Part shown: piece by piece, positions 1 to 7,792 of the stretch
How the letters are laid out: every line of letters starts with the position of its first letter
How positions within the stretch are numbered: position 1 is the stretch's first letter
Assembly: GCA_964452045.1 (NCBI GenBank)
Contig: CAYVKM010000048.1
Span: 1-26,867, forward strand
Direction: 5' to 3'
Length of the DNA: 26,867 bases
Source: CAYVKM01 sp964452045
GTDB taxonomy: Bacteria; Calditrichota; Calditrichia; RBG-13-44-9
The notes under the pieces: model-generated
Told to the model about the DNA's origin: nothing
What the model saw: only the letters and a program-made list of their open reading frames with translations
Database searches by the model: none
Program-made: the position numbers and the translations under genes

Positions 1-772
1 GATGATCCCAGTATTTTAAATTATGCCGGCATTGCCACTGCTCGTTCCTGCTGAAATTGGAGATTTCGTAGGCGCTAAAACCACGCTCATTCAAACAATC
101 AAAGGTCATCTGGTAAAATTCTGCTTCCTGCTCGTTTTCCAGAGGAATAAGATTACCCTGATTCATTCTCCGGAAAAAAGGAGTTCCTGGTTCAAGAATA
201 AGGGTGTAGCAGGAAATATGTTCTGGCTCAAGTGAAACCGCTTCATTTAGGGTATGAAGAAATTTTTTTGGGGTGAGTCCCGGAAATGCGGTCATCAGGT
301 CCATATTGATATTGTCAAAACCGGTTATTCTGGCTGCTTCGAAATTCTGGTAAATATCTTCCACCGTGTGAATCCGTTCAAGAAATTCAAGGTCTTCCGG
401 GTTGAAAGACTGTACACCCATGCTCAACCGGTTAAAACCGATCTCGCGGATTTCCTGTAATTTTTTCCTATCCAATATTCCGGGATTTGCTTCAATGGTG
501 AATTCACCGGTTTGGGAAATGTTAAAAGCTTTATGTAAAGAATTCCAGATTTGGGCAAGTTGTTGGCCGGAAAGCAGGCTGGGGGTTCCCCCACCCAGAA
601 AAATGGTATCGAAATTCAGGTGCCGGTACAGAGGCGCAACCATTTCAATTTCGCGCAATAAACTTTTTACGAATTCATCCTGAAAATCCAGTGTGGTTAC
701 CGAATAAAAATCGCAGTAACCACACTTTTTCTCACAAAACGGGATATGCAGGTAAAGACCGGCATTCTGCAT
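1..772 (-). CDS. hemW: HemW, radical SAM heme chaperone (partial, C-terminus outside window)
   Basis: Radical SAM protein of the HemW family, known to bind heme and an iron-sulfur cluster and to deliver heme to respiratory proteins. About 257 N-terminal residues are present; full-length relatives have about 375-400, and the gene runs off the left edge. C13, C17 and C20 form the CxxxCxxC cluster motif, followed by D21-F22, and GGGTPS (60-65) is the usual SAM-binding glycine loop. The motif CGYCDF, without the extra cysteine of true coproporphyrinogen dehydrogenase (HemN), favours HemW. The late CRHNLKYW stretch is also typical of the family. The ATG lies 5 bases after the lepB stop codon, so translation is probably coupled to lepB; no strong separate ribosome binding site is visible. 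The cluster lepA-lepB-hemW looks like one operon. Confidence 0.93.
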   Translation of the reverse strand, partial: MQNAGLYLHIPFCEKKCGYCDFYSVTTLDFQDEFVKSLLREIEMVAPLYRHLNFDTIFLGGGTPSLLSGQQLAQIWNSLHKAFNISQTGEFTIEANPGILDRKKLQEIREIGFNRLSMGVQSFNPEDLEFLERIHTVEDIYQNFEAARITGFDNINMDLMTAFPGLTPKKFLHTLNEAVSLEPEHISCYTLILEPGTPFFRRMNQGNLIPLENEQEAEFYQMTFDCLNERGFSAYEISNFSRNEQWQCRHNLKYWDH

Positions 773-777
773 TCCGG

Positions 778-1503
778 TTACCGAATGACCGTCGCCAGAC
801 GATCCCAGCGAATTTTGTGGAACAGACGATAGGTGGGAATGTGTGAATTCCATGAAAGGTAAATAATTAAAGGTTTCCCGACGATATTTTCTGGCGGGAC
901 GAAACCCCAGTCCCGGCTGTCCGAGCTGTTATCCCGGTTATCGCCCATCATAAAATAGTGGTTGGGCGGAACAGTAAGCGGACCAAAATTATCACGGCTG
1001 CCCAGATTATCCCGGAAGGTAGGATACCCCCGGTCATACCGACCAAGGATATACGGATCCAGATGTTTCATTTTGGGTGGTTTGGGAAATGGTTTTCCGT
1101 CTACGAAGACGTCCTTATCGATTATTTCCAGTGTTTGTCCTCCGGTGGCGATACAGCGTTTGATATATTCCAGATGGGGATCTTCCGGGTAGCGCGCCAA
1201 TTTGGGATCCCAGGGATAGCGGAAAACCACAATGTCGTCCTGCTTGGGAGCGGCTATCCGGGGAAACCTGAACCAGGGAATATTAAAACCGATTTCGGTA
1301 AACGGAATGCCAATCCAGTTCGGGGTTTGAGCCCCATAATAAAATTTATTGACCAGCAGGAAGTCACCGACTAACAGCGTATCTTCCATGGAACTGGTCG
1401 GAATTTTATAGGCTGCAATTACGAATTGCCTTAAAACCAGGGCAGCCAGAATAGCTATTAAAATTGCCTGTATGGATTCCCAACTTTTATTTTTTACTTT
1501 CAA
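778..1503 (-). CDS. lepB: Signal peptidase I
   Basis: Inner-membrane serine protease that removes Sec and Tat signal peptides. It has 241 residues. A single membrane helix (about residues 10-31) is followed by the catalytic serine in PTSSMEDTL (S38 before M39) and the catalytic lysine in YIKRCIATGG (K115). The MGDNRDNSSDSR box near residue 187 is the conserved substrate-binding region. The start codon is TTG: AGGAGG lies 7 bases upstream, no ATG occurs near it, and the helix begins shortly after, so this start is well supported. It is 115 bases downstream of lepA and 5 bases upstream of hemW. Several exported proteins in the window, such as the Met-rich and DUF4097 proteins, would be its substrates. 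Confidence 0.96.
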   Translation of the reverse strand: MKVKNKSWESIQAILIAILAALVLRQFVIAAYKIPTSSMEDTLLVGDFLLVNKFYYGAQTPNWIGIPFTEIGFNIPWFRFPRIAAPKQDDIVVFRYPWDPKLARYPEDPHLEYIKRCIATGGQTLEIIDKDVFVDGKPFPKPPKMKHLDPYILGRYDRGYPTFRDNLGSRDNFGPLTVPPNHYFMMGDNRDNSSDSRDWGFVPPENIVGKPLIIYLSWNSHIPTYRLFHKIRWDRLATVIR

Positions 1504-1618
1504 CCGTAAACCTCCTGTCTCGTGCGTTTCAGTTTCATTACATTAATCGGTTTAAGAGCGTTAAAGTTTCATCATTTATCAAATTTCAATCCTAATAGAT
1601 CATAATTATTATTAAGAA

Positions 1619-3415
1619 TCAATCCGCAGACAGCACCGCTAGAAAGGCCTCCTGGGGGATCTCCACCCGGCCGACTTGTTTCATCCGTTTCTTGCCTTCT
1701 TTCTGTTTTTCCAGCAGTTTCCGTTTCCTGGTCACATCCCCGCCATAGCATTTGGCCAGTACATTTTTACGCAGTGCTTTTACCGATTCCCGGGCAATCA
1801 CCTTATGGCCAATACTTGCCTGGATAATCACCTCAAACATCTGGCGGGGGATCAGCCTGCGCAGCTTTCCGCACAGATTTTTACCCTGATCGAAAGCCCG
1901 TTCTTTATGGACAATGGTCGAGAGTGCATCCAGCGGTTCACCGTTTATCAGAATATCCAGTTTTACCAGATTGGATTCCCGGTAACCGGCAAATTCGTAA
2001 TCCAGGGAGGCATATCCCCGGGATACTGATTTCAGTTTATCGAAAAAGTCGAAGATAACTTCGGAAAGTGGAAATTCATAAACAATGTCCGCCCGGGAGG
2101 GATCGATATAGGATGTATTCTTCAGAATTCCCCGCCGTTCGTTGGAAATTTTCATCACATTACCAATGTAGTCCGGTGGGGTAATAATCTGCGCCCGGAT
2201 AAAGGGTTCTTCAATCCGCTCGATCCGAACCGCATCCGGCAGCTTTGTGGGATTATCAATGGTCAGAGTTTTGCCATCGGTGGTAATGACCTGGTACACC
2301 ACATTCGGGGTGGTAACGATGATGCTCTGGTCGAATTCGCGCTCCAACCGTTCCTGGACAATTTCCATGTGCAGCAATCCCAGAAAGCCAACCCGGAAGC
2401 CAAAACCGAGAGCAGTGGAAGTTTCCGGTTCATATTGCAGTGCCGAATCGTTCAGGGCAAGTTTCTCAAGGGAAGTGCGCAAATCTTCAAATTCCTGATT
2501 GATCACCGGATAGATACCGCTGTAAACCATTGGCTTCACCCGGCGGTAACCGGGAAGCGGTTTTTCCACGCCATGCCGTTGATGGGTAACGGTATCGCCC
2601 ACCCGGATGTCCCGGACGTCCTTAGCCCCGCAGATCAGGTAACCCACTTCACCCGTAGAAAGACGATTCCGTTTTACCCGCTTCAATCGTAATACTCCCA
2701 CTTCCTCAACTTCAAAGAATTCTTTGGTGGCAAAAAATTTTATTTTATCTCCGGGATTGAGTGATCCGTCAAAGACTCGGATTAACGCAACTACCCCGCG
2801 ATAATTATCAAAACTGGAGTCGAAAATAAGTGCCTGGAGAGGACTCTCATTACTTCCTTTGGGAGGAGGAATCCGATGAATAATTGCTTCCACAATTTCC
2901 TCTACCCCAATGCCGGTTTTGGCGCTGGCCAGGATAATATCGGACTCGTCGCATCCAATCAGCTCCATAATCTGGTGCTTTACCGATTCCACTTGGGCGC
3001 TGGGAAGATCGATCTTATTTATAACCGGAATGATGATCAGATCATTTTCCACGGCATGGTACAGGTTGCTGATAGTCTGGGCTTCCACCCCCTGGGCAGC
3101 ATCCACCAGCAGCAGTGCGCCTTCTGCAGCGGCAAGGCTACGGGAAACTTCATAGGTAAAATCCACATGGCCGGGCGTATCGATAAGGTTAAAAATATAC
3201 TCGTTGCCGTCCTTATGTTTAAAATCCATCCGGATAAAGTGGGCCTTGATGGTAATTCCCCGTTCCCGTTCCAGGTCCATGGCATCCAGCACCTGCTCTT
3301 TCTGTTCTCTTTTGGTAAGGGTGTGGGTATATTCCAGCAACCGGTCGGCCAGGGTGGACTTGCCGTGATCAATATGGGCAATAATACAGAAATTCCGGAT
3401 GTTCTTAATGCTCAT
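1619..3415 (-). CDS. lepA: Elongation factor 4 (LepA), ribosome-associated GTPase
   Basis: Translational GTPase that binds the ribosome and back-translocates or remodels stalled complexes. The 598 residues match the usual family length of about 600. G-domain motifs are complete: AHIDHGKST (13-21), DTPGH (79-83) and NKID (133-136). EF-G-like domains II, III and V follow, then the LepA-specific C-terminal domain containing the conserved KCYGGDVTRKRKLLEKQK region. The ATG is preceded by GAAGG at 7 bases, and a sigma70-like promoter lies just upstream (3444-3472). Its neighbours downstream are lepB and hemW. lepA-lepB pairing is known from proteobacteria and lepA next to a hemN/hemW gene from Firmicutes; here both neighbours are present. 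Confidence 0.98.
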   Translation of the reverse strand: MSIKNIRNFCIIAHIDHGKSTLADRLLEYTHTLTKREQKEQVLDAMDLERERGITIKAHFIRMDFKHKDGNEYIFNLIDTPGHVDFTYEVSRSLAAAEGALLLVDAAQGVEAQTISNLYHAVENDLIIIPVINKIDLPSAQVESVKHQIMELIGCDESDIILASAKTGIGVEEIVEAIIHRIPPPKGSNESPLQALIFDSSFDNYRGVVALIRVFDGSLNPGDKIKFFATKEFFEVEEVGVLRLKRVKRNRLSTGEVGYLICGAKDVRDIRVGDTVTHQRHGVEKPLPGYRRVKPMVYSGIYPVINQEFEDLRTSLEKLALNDSALQYEPETSTALGFGFRVGFLGLLHMEIVQERLEREFDQSIIVTTPNVVYQVITTDGKTLTIDNPTKLPDAVRIERIEEPFIRAQIITPPDYIGNVMKISNERRGILKNTSYIDPSRADIVYEFPLSEVIFDFFDKLKSVSRGYASLDYEFAGYRESNLVKLDILINGEPLDALSTIVHKERAFDQGKNLCGKLRRLIPRQMFEVIIQASIGHKVIARESVKALRKNVLAKCYGGDVTRKRKLLEKQKEGKKRMKQVGRVEIPQEAFLAVLSAD

Positions 3416-3443
3416 GCAGACGCCTTCTCAAAATTAGCCTGCC

Positions 3444-3472
3444 AATTTAGTGTATTTCGCCGGGAATGTCAA
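3444..3472 (-). promoter_or_regulatory. Sigma70-like promoter of lepA-lepB-hemW
   Basis: On the minus strand TTGACA (3467-3472) is followed after exactly 17 bases by TAAATT (3444-3449), a perfect -35 and a four-of-six -10 element. Transcription would begin near 3437, giving a leader of about 20 bases that contains the GAAGG ribosome binding site of lepA. It lies in the 134-base gap after the GNAT gene, which suggests that lepA-lepB-hemW is transcribed separately from the upstream genes. Confidence 0.7.
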
Positions 3473-3549
3473 TTCGTATGGCAAATGGGGAGGGAATCTT
3501 TCGGTCTCTGTATCAAGGGATGATTCGGGTATAAAATCTATTCTCCACT

Positions 3550-3960
3550 TTATTCCTTGCGCAGCTGCATTCCCGGTGCATCATCCGGACGAACCTGGAA
3601 GGAATTTCTTTCATAGAAGGCTCGCTTCCCTTTGGCGCAAAACAACTGCACATCCCGGATGTGATGCTCTTTACATTTCCGGACCAGCATCTCCAGGATC
3701 CGGGTGCCAATCCCCTGGTTCTGATATCCGGGAAGAATGATCATATCGTAGATCATGGCATGGAGCAGGTAATCCGTAATCAACCGGCCGAAACCAATCA
3801 GCTTTTCACCATCGTAAGCCGAAACCACATACCAGCTGTTCCTATTGACCAGCTCCAGTTCGTCGGCTGACACCTGGTATTCTTCATTCCAGCCGGTGGT
3901 ATTGAATAGCTCAAAATATTGTTGTTTGGGAGGCAGCTCAGCCAGGTATTCGATCTCCAT
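3550..3960 (-). CDS. GNAT-family N-acetyltransferase
   Basis: Small cytoplasmic acetyl-CoA-dependent acetyltransferase of 136 residues, a normal length for a single GNAT domain. The acetyl-CoA pyrophosphate loop is YQNQGIG (79-85, pattern Q/RxxGxG/A), preceded by the usual beta-4 strand with hydrophobic MIYDMIILPG. A late segment, AKGKRAFYERNSFQ, matches the C-terminal part of the fold. AGGAG 6 bases before the ATG supports the start. It begins 13 bases after the YciI-like gene ends, so the two are probably cotranscribed. The acceptor substrate cannot be told from sequence. Confidence 0.9.
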   Translation of the reverse strand: MEIEYLAELPPKQQYFELFNTTGWNEEYQVSADELELVNRNSWYVVSAYDGEKLIGFGRLITDYLLHAMIYDMIILPGYQNQGIGTRILEMLVRKCKEHHIRDVQLFCAKGKRAFYERNSFQVRPDDAPGMQLRKE

Positions 3961-3973
3961 TCTGCTCTCCTGT

Positions 3974-4288
3974 TTAACGGTGGGAATAATTATTTTTTAG
4001 AAACGGCGCCACCTGGGCCCGGTCTATGGTTATTTTCTCCCAGACTTTTGCCTTGATATATGGTTCATTATCAAGCCATTCCTTCTGCAGCTGCTCCCGG
4101 GTAGGAAAATCACAAACGATCATCGACCCGATTGGCTTCCCGCTATCGCTTAAAATACCAACTGCATAAAGCCATTTTCCCCGATCGTATATTTCCCTGG
4201 CCTGTTTTAGATGGGCTTCCCGGACTGTCATCCTTCTCTCCGAAGTGCCCTCTTCGGTACTGTCGTAAGCAATAACGATAAATTGCAT
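3974..4288 (-). CDS. YciI-like (YCII domain) protein
   Basis: Cytoplasmic protein of 104 residues with the YCII ferredoxin-like fold, recognised by the opening strand MQFIVIAYD, the REAHLKQA helix with the family's conserved histidine, the GKWLYAVGILSDSG loop and the late KVWEKITIDR strand. Members are small, dimeric, and of unclear activity; some are fused or linked to dehalogenase-type enzymes. The SD sequence GGAG sits 5 bases before the ATG. It lies between the exported hydrolase gene (36-base gap) and the GNAT gene (13-base gap), consistent with one transcript. No substrate can be assigned. Confidence 0.85.
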   Translation of the reverse strand: MQFIVIAYDSTEEGTSERRMTVREAHLKQAREIYDRGKWLYAVGILSDSGKPIGSMIVCDFPTREQLQKEWLDNEPYIKAKVWEKITIDRAQVAPFLKNNYSHR

Positions 4289-4324
4289 AATTTCTCCGGA
4301 AATTATAGAACTAGCTTTGATTTG

Positions 4325-5062
4325 CTATTGTAACTGCCTGACCCGGATATCCAGATTTGGCTCACCCTTCAGCAGTTCAATGAGCTTGCTTACCTCAGTA
4401 TTTCCGTAGTGGTAGGGATAAAGAATTTTCGGATGGAACATCCTTACCGCCTCAGCTACCATCTCCGGCGTCATAGTGTAAGGCAAATTCATAGGAAGGA
4501 ATGCGATGTCGATGTTGGTGAGATTTTTCATCTCCGGGATATTTTCGGTATCTCCGGCAATATAGACCCGCTTGTCGCCCAGGGTAAGCACATATCCGTT
4601 TCCCATTCCTTTGGGATGAAATGGCTGACCGCTATCCCGTTTATGAACCAGGTTGTAGGCCGGAACCGCTTCAATTTTGATTCCCTTCACTGTGGTAACA
4701 TCACCATTTTTCATCACCGTTCCACCGGCCATCTGGCCAGCGCAGGTTTCGGTATAGATCAGCGCTGTGTCATCTTTTCGGATTAATTTGATCGATGTGG
4801 GATCAAGATGGTCCCCGTGCTGATGAGTCACCAGAATGATATCAGCTTTTGGCATTTTGGCGTAATCGGCGTACTGGCTTACCGGATCAATGTGAATAAC
4901 CAAACCCTTGAATTCGAACATCAAGGTGCCATGGCCGATAAAAGTTAATTTAAGATCCCCTGAATCGGTGGGTATGGTATCGGATTCAAACTTCGTCTGA
5001 GCATTAGAAAAAGCCACAAAGCCGATGATACTAATAACTGAAATGAGAATTGAGTTTATCAT
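4325..5062 (-). CDS. Exported metallo-beta-lactamase-fold hydrolase (UlaG/RomA-like)
   Basis: Metal-dependent hydrolase of 245 residues. The N-terminus (about residues 1-21, ending near SNA-Q) is a Sec signal peptide, so it acts in the periplasm. Metal ligands are visible: HQHGDH (80-85, the HxHxDH motif), D171 in AGDTE and H218 in YPYHYG. The sequence is closest in layout to the UPF0173/UlaG-type branch (FIGHGTLMFE opening), whose members cleave lactones or phosphodiesters, but most cytoplasmic relatives lack a signal peptide. AGGAG at 6 bases precedes the ATG. It follows the molybdenum hydroxylase genes by 41 bases, so it may act on a product of that enzyme; this link is inference. Confidence 0.88.
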   Translation of the reverse strand: MINSILISVISIIGFVAFSNAQTKFESDTIPTDSGDLKLTFIGHGTLMFEFKGLVIHIDPVSQYADYAKMPKADIILVTHQHGDHLDPTSIKLIRKDDTALIYTETCAGQMAGGTVMKNGDVTTVKGIKIEAVPAYNLVHKRDSGQPFHPKGMGNGYVLTLGDKRVYIAGDTENIPEMKNLTNIDIAFLPMNLPYTMTPEMVAEAVRMFHPKILYPYHYGNTEVSKLIELLKGEPNLDIRVRQLQ

Positions 5063-5103
5063 AGAAATCTCCTGCTAATCAATCGTAATGCCTGTTATAA
5101 CTG

Positions 5104-7263
5104 CTAATCCGGCATATTGTTCAATGCTTCCTTTATCCGTTCGGGTGTCATAGGCATTTGGAAGACTCGGGCTCCCACTGCATCGAAGATGGCATTGGCA
5201 ATAACTGCTCCCATAGTAATGATCGCCGGTTCGCCACCACCCTGGGGATCGGAATCTTTTTTATCGATGATAACCGTCTCAATTTTGGGTAGCCAGGAAA
5301 AACGGGGTATCTGGTAGGTATCGAAATTTTCGTCGAGGACCTGTCCGCCCTTGAATCGAATATCCTCCTTCAGAGCGTAGCCCATTCCCATGGTAATGCA
5401 GCCTTCCATCTGGATGGCAGCACCTTCCGGGTTAATGGCCAGGCCCATATCCTGGGCACAGACCACTCGCTTTACCTGAACTTCACCGGTCTGTTTATCG
5501 ACGGCCACTTCGGCCATGGTAGCTACCCAGGTCCCGGCATCGGTTCCGCAGGCGATTCCCCAACCCCTGCCGCTGGGTGACTTACCCCGTTTCCATGCGA
5601 ATTTTTCCGCCGCTGCCTTCAGGACATTGATCATCTTCTGGTCGGTGAGATTTTTCAGCCGGAATTCGAGCGGGTCGATTCCTGCCTTTGCAGCCATAAT
5701 ATCGATCTGGGATTCCCGGGCAAAGGTGTTGGTATTATTGGCCGGTGCCCGCCAGGCGCCGGTGGCAAAGGGATGGGCTCCCGGTATACCTCCCCAGCCG
5801 GAGCCGTGGGAAAGGGTACTGTGATTGGGAATGTTATAAAATTGCTGCGAACCCCTTTCTCCGGCAAAGTAAACATGATAATCCCAGAAGCTCATATCGC
5901 CGTTGCCGGTAACGCCGGATTTTATCTTAACCACTGCCGCCGGGCGAAAGGAATCGTAGAAAAACTCCTCTTTCCGGCTCCAGGCAACCTGAACCGGTGT
6001 TCCGGCCAGTTTTGCCAGGCGGGCCGCTTCCACAACCTGAAGATTGCGGGTTTTCCCGCCAAATCCACCCCCCACAAACGGGGAAATGATCCTGACGTTT
6101 TCCGGAGGGATTCCCAGCGTTTCGGCTACTTCATCCTTGGCCCGGAAAGGTGTCTGCGAGGAGGGCCAGACCGTTACTTTATTATCCTCAAAATGGGCGG
6201 TGGCGGTGTGCGGTTCAATGGGAGCATGCGCTTTATAGCCATCCAGATATGTTTCTTCAACCACTGCCGTGGACTCCTTTTCTCCCTTTTCGAGATTGCC
6301 TCCTTCGGCTACCACCTCGCCCTCCGGTGCTACCTTCAGCAAGTGATCAAAGATAGTTTTATCGTTCAGACTGGATGGGGGAATATCGTATTTGACTTTG
6401 ATTTTTTCCAGCGCCACTTCAGCCACATCGGGATATTTATGTAAAACGGCAATCATATCCTTTTCCCGGATCAGTTGAACACCCTCAACCTGATTTAGCT
6501 CGGATAAATCCACCGAGACCATGGTAGCATCGTGGGACGGCGGGCGCAAAATTCTGGCATAGAGCATCCCGGGTAACTGGATGTCCCCGGCATATTTGGC
6601 TTTTCCGGTCATCTTTTCCAGAGCATCCCGGCGGGTTACCGGTTTACCAATAATCTTAAATTCAGATGGTTTCTTCAGGGAAACTGTTCCGCTGATGTGA
6701 CGTTTAATTTTTTTGCCTTTGGTGAGTTCGGCATAAGTAACTTTTCTTCGCCTTTTGCTTTTCTCAAAAACGATACCGTTTTCCGTAACCAGATTTTCCT
6801 GTGGTACCTGAAGATATTCTGAAGCCAGTTCCAACAATACCTGTCTGCCCTCGGCAACGGCCTCGCGCAGGGGGGGTCCGAAGAAACGGGTGGTCATAGA
6901 ACCGAAGGTACCCATGTCCCAGGGGCAAAGGTCAGTATCGCCCATTACCATATCTACTGCATCCAGCGAAACGTCCAGTTCATCCGCCAGCATCTGGGCC
7001 AGCGAGGTAATAACACCCTGTCCCATTTCAATTTTACCGGTAAAGCAGGCAACCCGTCCGTCCTCGCCGATCCTGAGAAAAGCATTGAAATCGGAAGGCA
7101 GATTTCTCCGGCCTCTTCTTTCCTGGGAAAACAGAGAAGAATCCCAAACGGTGAAGAGAATAAAAATACCGCCACCGGCTATTTTGAGAAATTCTCTCCG
7201 GTCTATCTGAAAGTCCGATTGGTTATCGGAAAAATCCATTTCCAAATATTTATCTTTTTTCAT
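5104..7263 (-). CDS. Molybdenum hydroxylase large subunit with Tat signal (IorB/xanthine dehydrogenase family)
   Basis: Molybdopterin-binding catalytic subunit of an aldehyde/isoquinoline/xanthine-type hydroxylase. I place the start at 7263 rather than 7281 because GGAGGGG lies 4 bases upstream; this gives 719 residues. The N-terminus has a twin-arginine motif, DRREFLK (R22-R23), followed by a hydrophobic stretch, so the folded enzyme is exported by Tat. GGGFGGKT (about 398-405) is the molybdopterin-contact loop, and E678 in GGGEPAI is the expected catalytic base. The large subunit overlaps the end of the 2Fe-2S subunit by 14 bases, indicating coupled translation. No FAD subunit, cytochrome or XdhC-type maturation factor is present in the window, so the electron acceptor is unknown. 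The two-subunit form plus Tat signal resembles isoquinoline 1-oxidoreductase; the substrate is not readable. Confidence 0.92.
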   Translation of the reverse strand: MKKDKYLEMDFSDNQSDFQIDRREFLKIAGGGIFILFTVWDSSLFSQERRGRRNLPSDFNAFLRIGEDGRVACFTGKIEMGQGVITSLAQMLADELDVSLDAVDMVMGDTDLCPWDMGTFGSMTTRFFGPPLREAVAEGRQVLLELASEYLQVPQENLVTENGIVFEKSKRRRKVTYAELTKGKKIKRHISGTVSLKKPSEFKIIGKPVTRRDALEKMTGKAKYAGDIQLPGMLYARILRPPSHDATMVSVDLSELNQVEGVQLIREKDMIAVLHKYPDVAEVALEKIKVKYDIPPSSLNDKTIFDHLLKVAPEGEVVAEGGNLEKGEKESTAVVEETYLDGYKAHAPIEPHTATAHFEDNKVTVWPSSQTPFRAKDEVAETLGIPPENVRIISPFVGGGFGGKTRNLQVVEAARLAKLAGTPVQVAWSRKEEFFYDSFRPAAVVKIKSGVTGNGDMSFWDYHVYFAGERGSQQFYNIPNHSTLSHGSGWGGIPGAHPFATGAWRAPANNTNTFARESQIDIMAAKAGIDPLEFRLKNLTDQKMINVLKAAAEKFAWKRGKSPSGRGWGIACGTDAGTWVATMAEVAVDKQTGEVQVKRVVCAQDMGLAINPEGAAIQMEGCITMGMGYALKEDIRFKGGQVLDENFDTYQIPRFSWLPKIETVIIDKKDSDPQGGGEPAIITMGAVIANAIFDAVGARVFQMPMTPERIKEALNNMPD

Positions 7264-7735
7264 GGTACCCCTCCATTTCATTGGCAGCTACCTGAATTGC
7301 CTGAACAATCCGGGTGTGCGCCCCGCACCGGCAGAGATTATCATTCATTCCATTGATGATTTCTGCAGTACTTGGTTGGGGATTTTCCTGCAGCAAGGCA
7401 TAAGCGGACATGATCATCCCCGGTGTGCAGTATCCGCATTGCAGCGCATCATGCTCCATAAAAGCCTTTTGCAACGGATGGGGATCGCCGTTTTTTGCCA
7501 GCCCCTCGATAGTAACAACTTCTTTGCCCTGAACGTCTTTGACGGTCATCTGGCAGGAACGTACCGCCTGATTATTGACCAGCACGGTACAGGCACCACA
7601 ATAACTTTCTCCGCAGCCGTATTTGGTACCGGTGAGACCCAGATCGGTTCGCAGCACCCAGAGCAGAAGCCGGCTGCTGTCCACGGTCAGGGATTGTGGT
7701 TTGCCGTTTAAAGTGAATTGGAGGTTTTCAATCAT
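7250..7735 (-). CDS. 2Fe-2S subunit of molybdenum hydroxylase (IorA-like)
   Basis: Iron-sulfur subunit of 161 residues, the normal size of this family. C41, C46, C49 and C61 hold the plant-ferredoxin-type cluster. C100, C103, C135 and C137 (CGYC and CRC motifs) hold the second cluster that lies next to the molybdopterin. It passes electrons from the molybdenum centre of the large subunit encoded immediately downstream. It has no signal peptide of its own, so it is probably carried out of the cytoplasm bound to the Tat-bearing partner. AAGGAG 7 bases before the ATG supports the start. The patatin gene ends 57 bases upstream. Confidence 0.95.
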   Translation of the reverse strand: MIENLQFTLNGKPQSLTVDSSRLLLWVLRTDLGLTGTKYGCGESYCGACTVLVNNQAVRSCQMTVKDVQGKEVVTIEGLAKNGDPHPLQKAFMEHDALQCGYCTPGMIMSAYALLQENPQPSTAEIINGMNDNLCRCGAHTRIVQAIQVAANEMEGYHEKR

Positions 7736-7792
7736 GGTGCATCTCCTTATTACGGAAAAACTTACATCTATAATAATATCATTTTAAGGAAA

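Noticed and set aside
1..772. Coproporphyrinogen III dehydrogenase (HemN) as identity
   Set aside because: The cluster motif lacks the extra cysteine of HemN and the N-terminus starts straight at the radical SAM core, as in HemW.
2876..3523. Plus-strand frame of 215 codons
   Set aside because: Antisense to the N-terminal half of lepA and crosses the lepA promoter; the protein has no family features.
5773..6444. Plus-strand frame of 223 codons
   Set aside because: Lies entirely within the molybdenum hydroxylase large subunit gene and encodes nothing recognisable.
7264..7281. Upstream start of the molybdenum hydroxylase large subunit at 7281
   Set aside because: GGAGGGG lies between it and the ATG at 7263, exactly placed for the later start.
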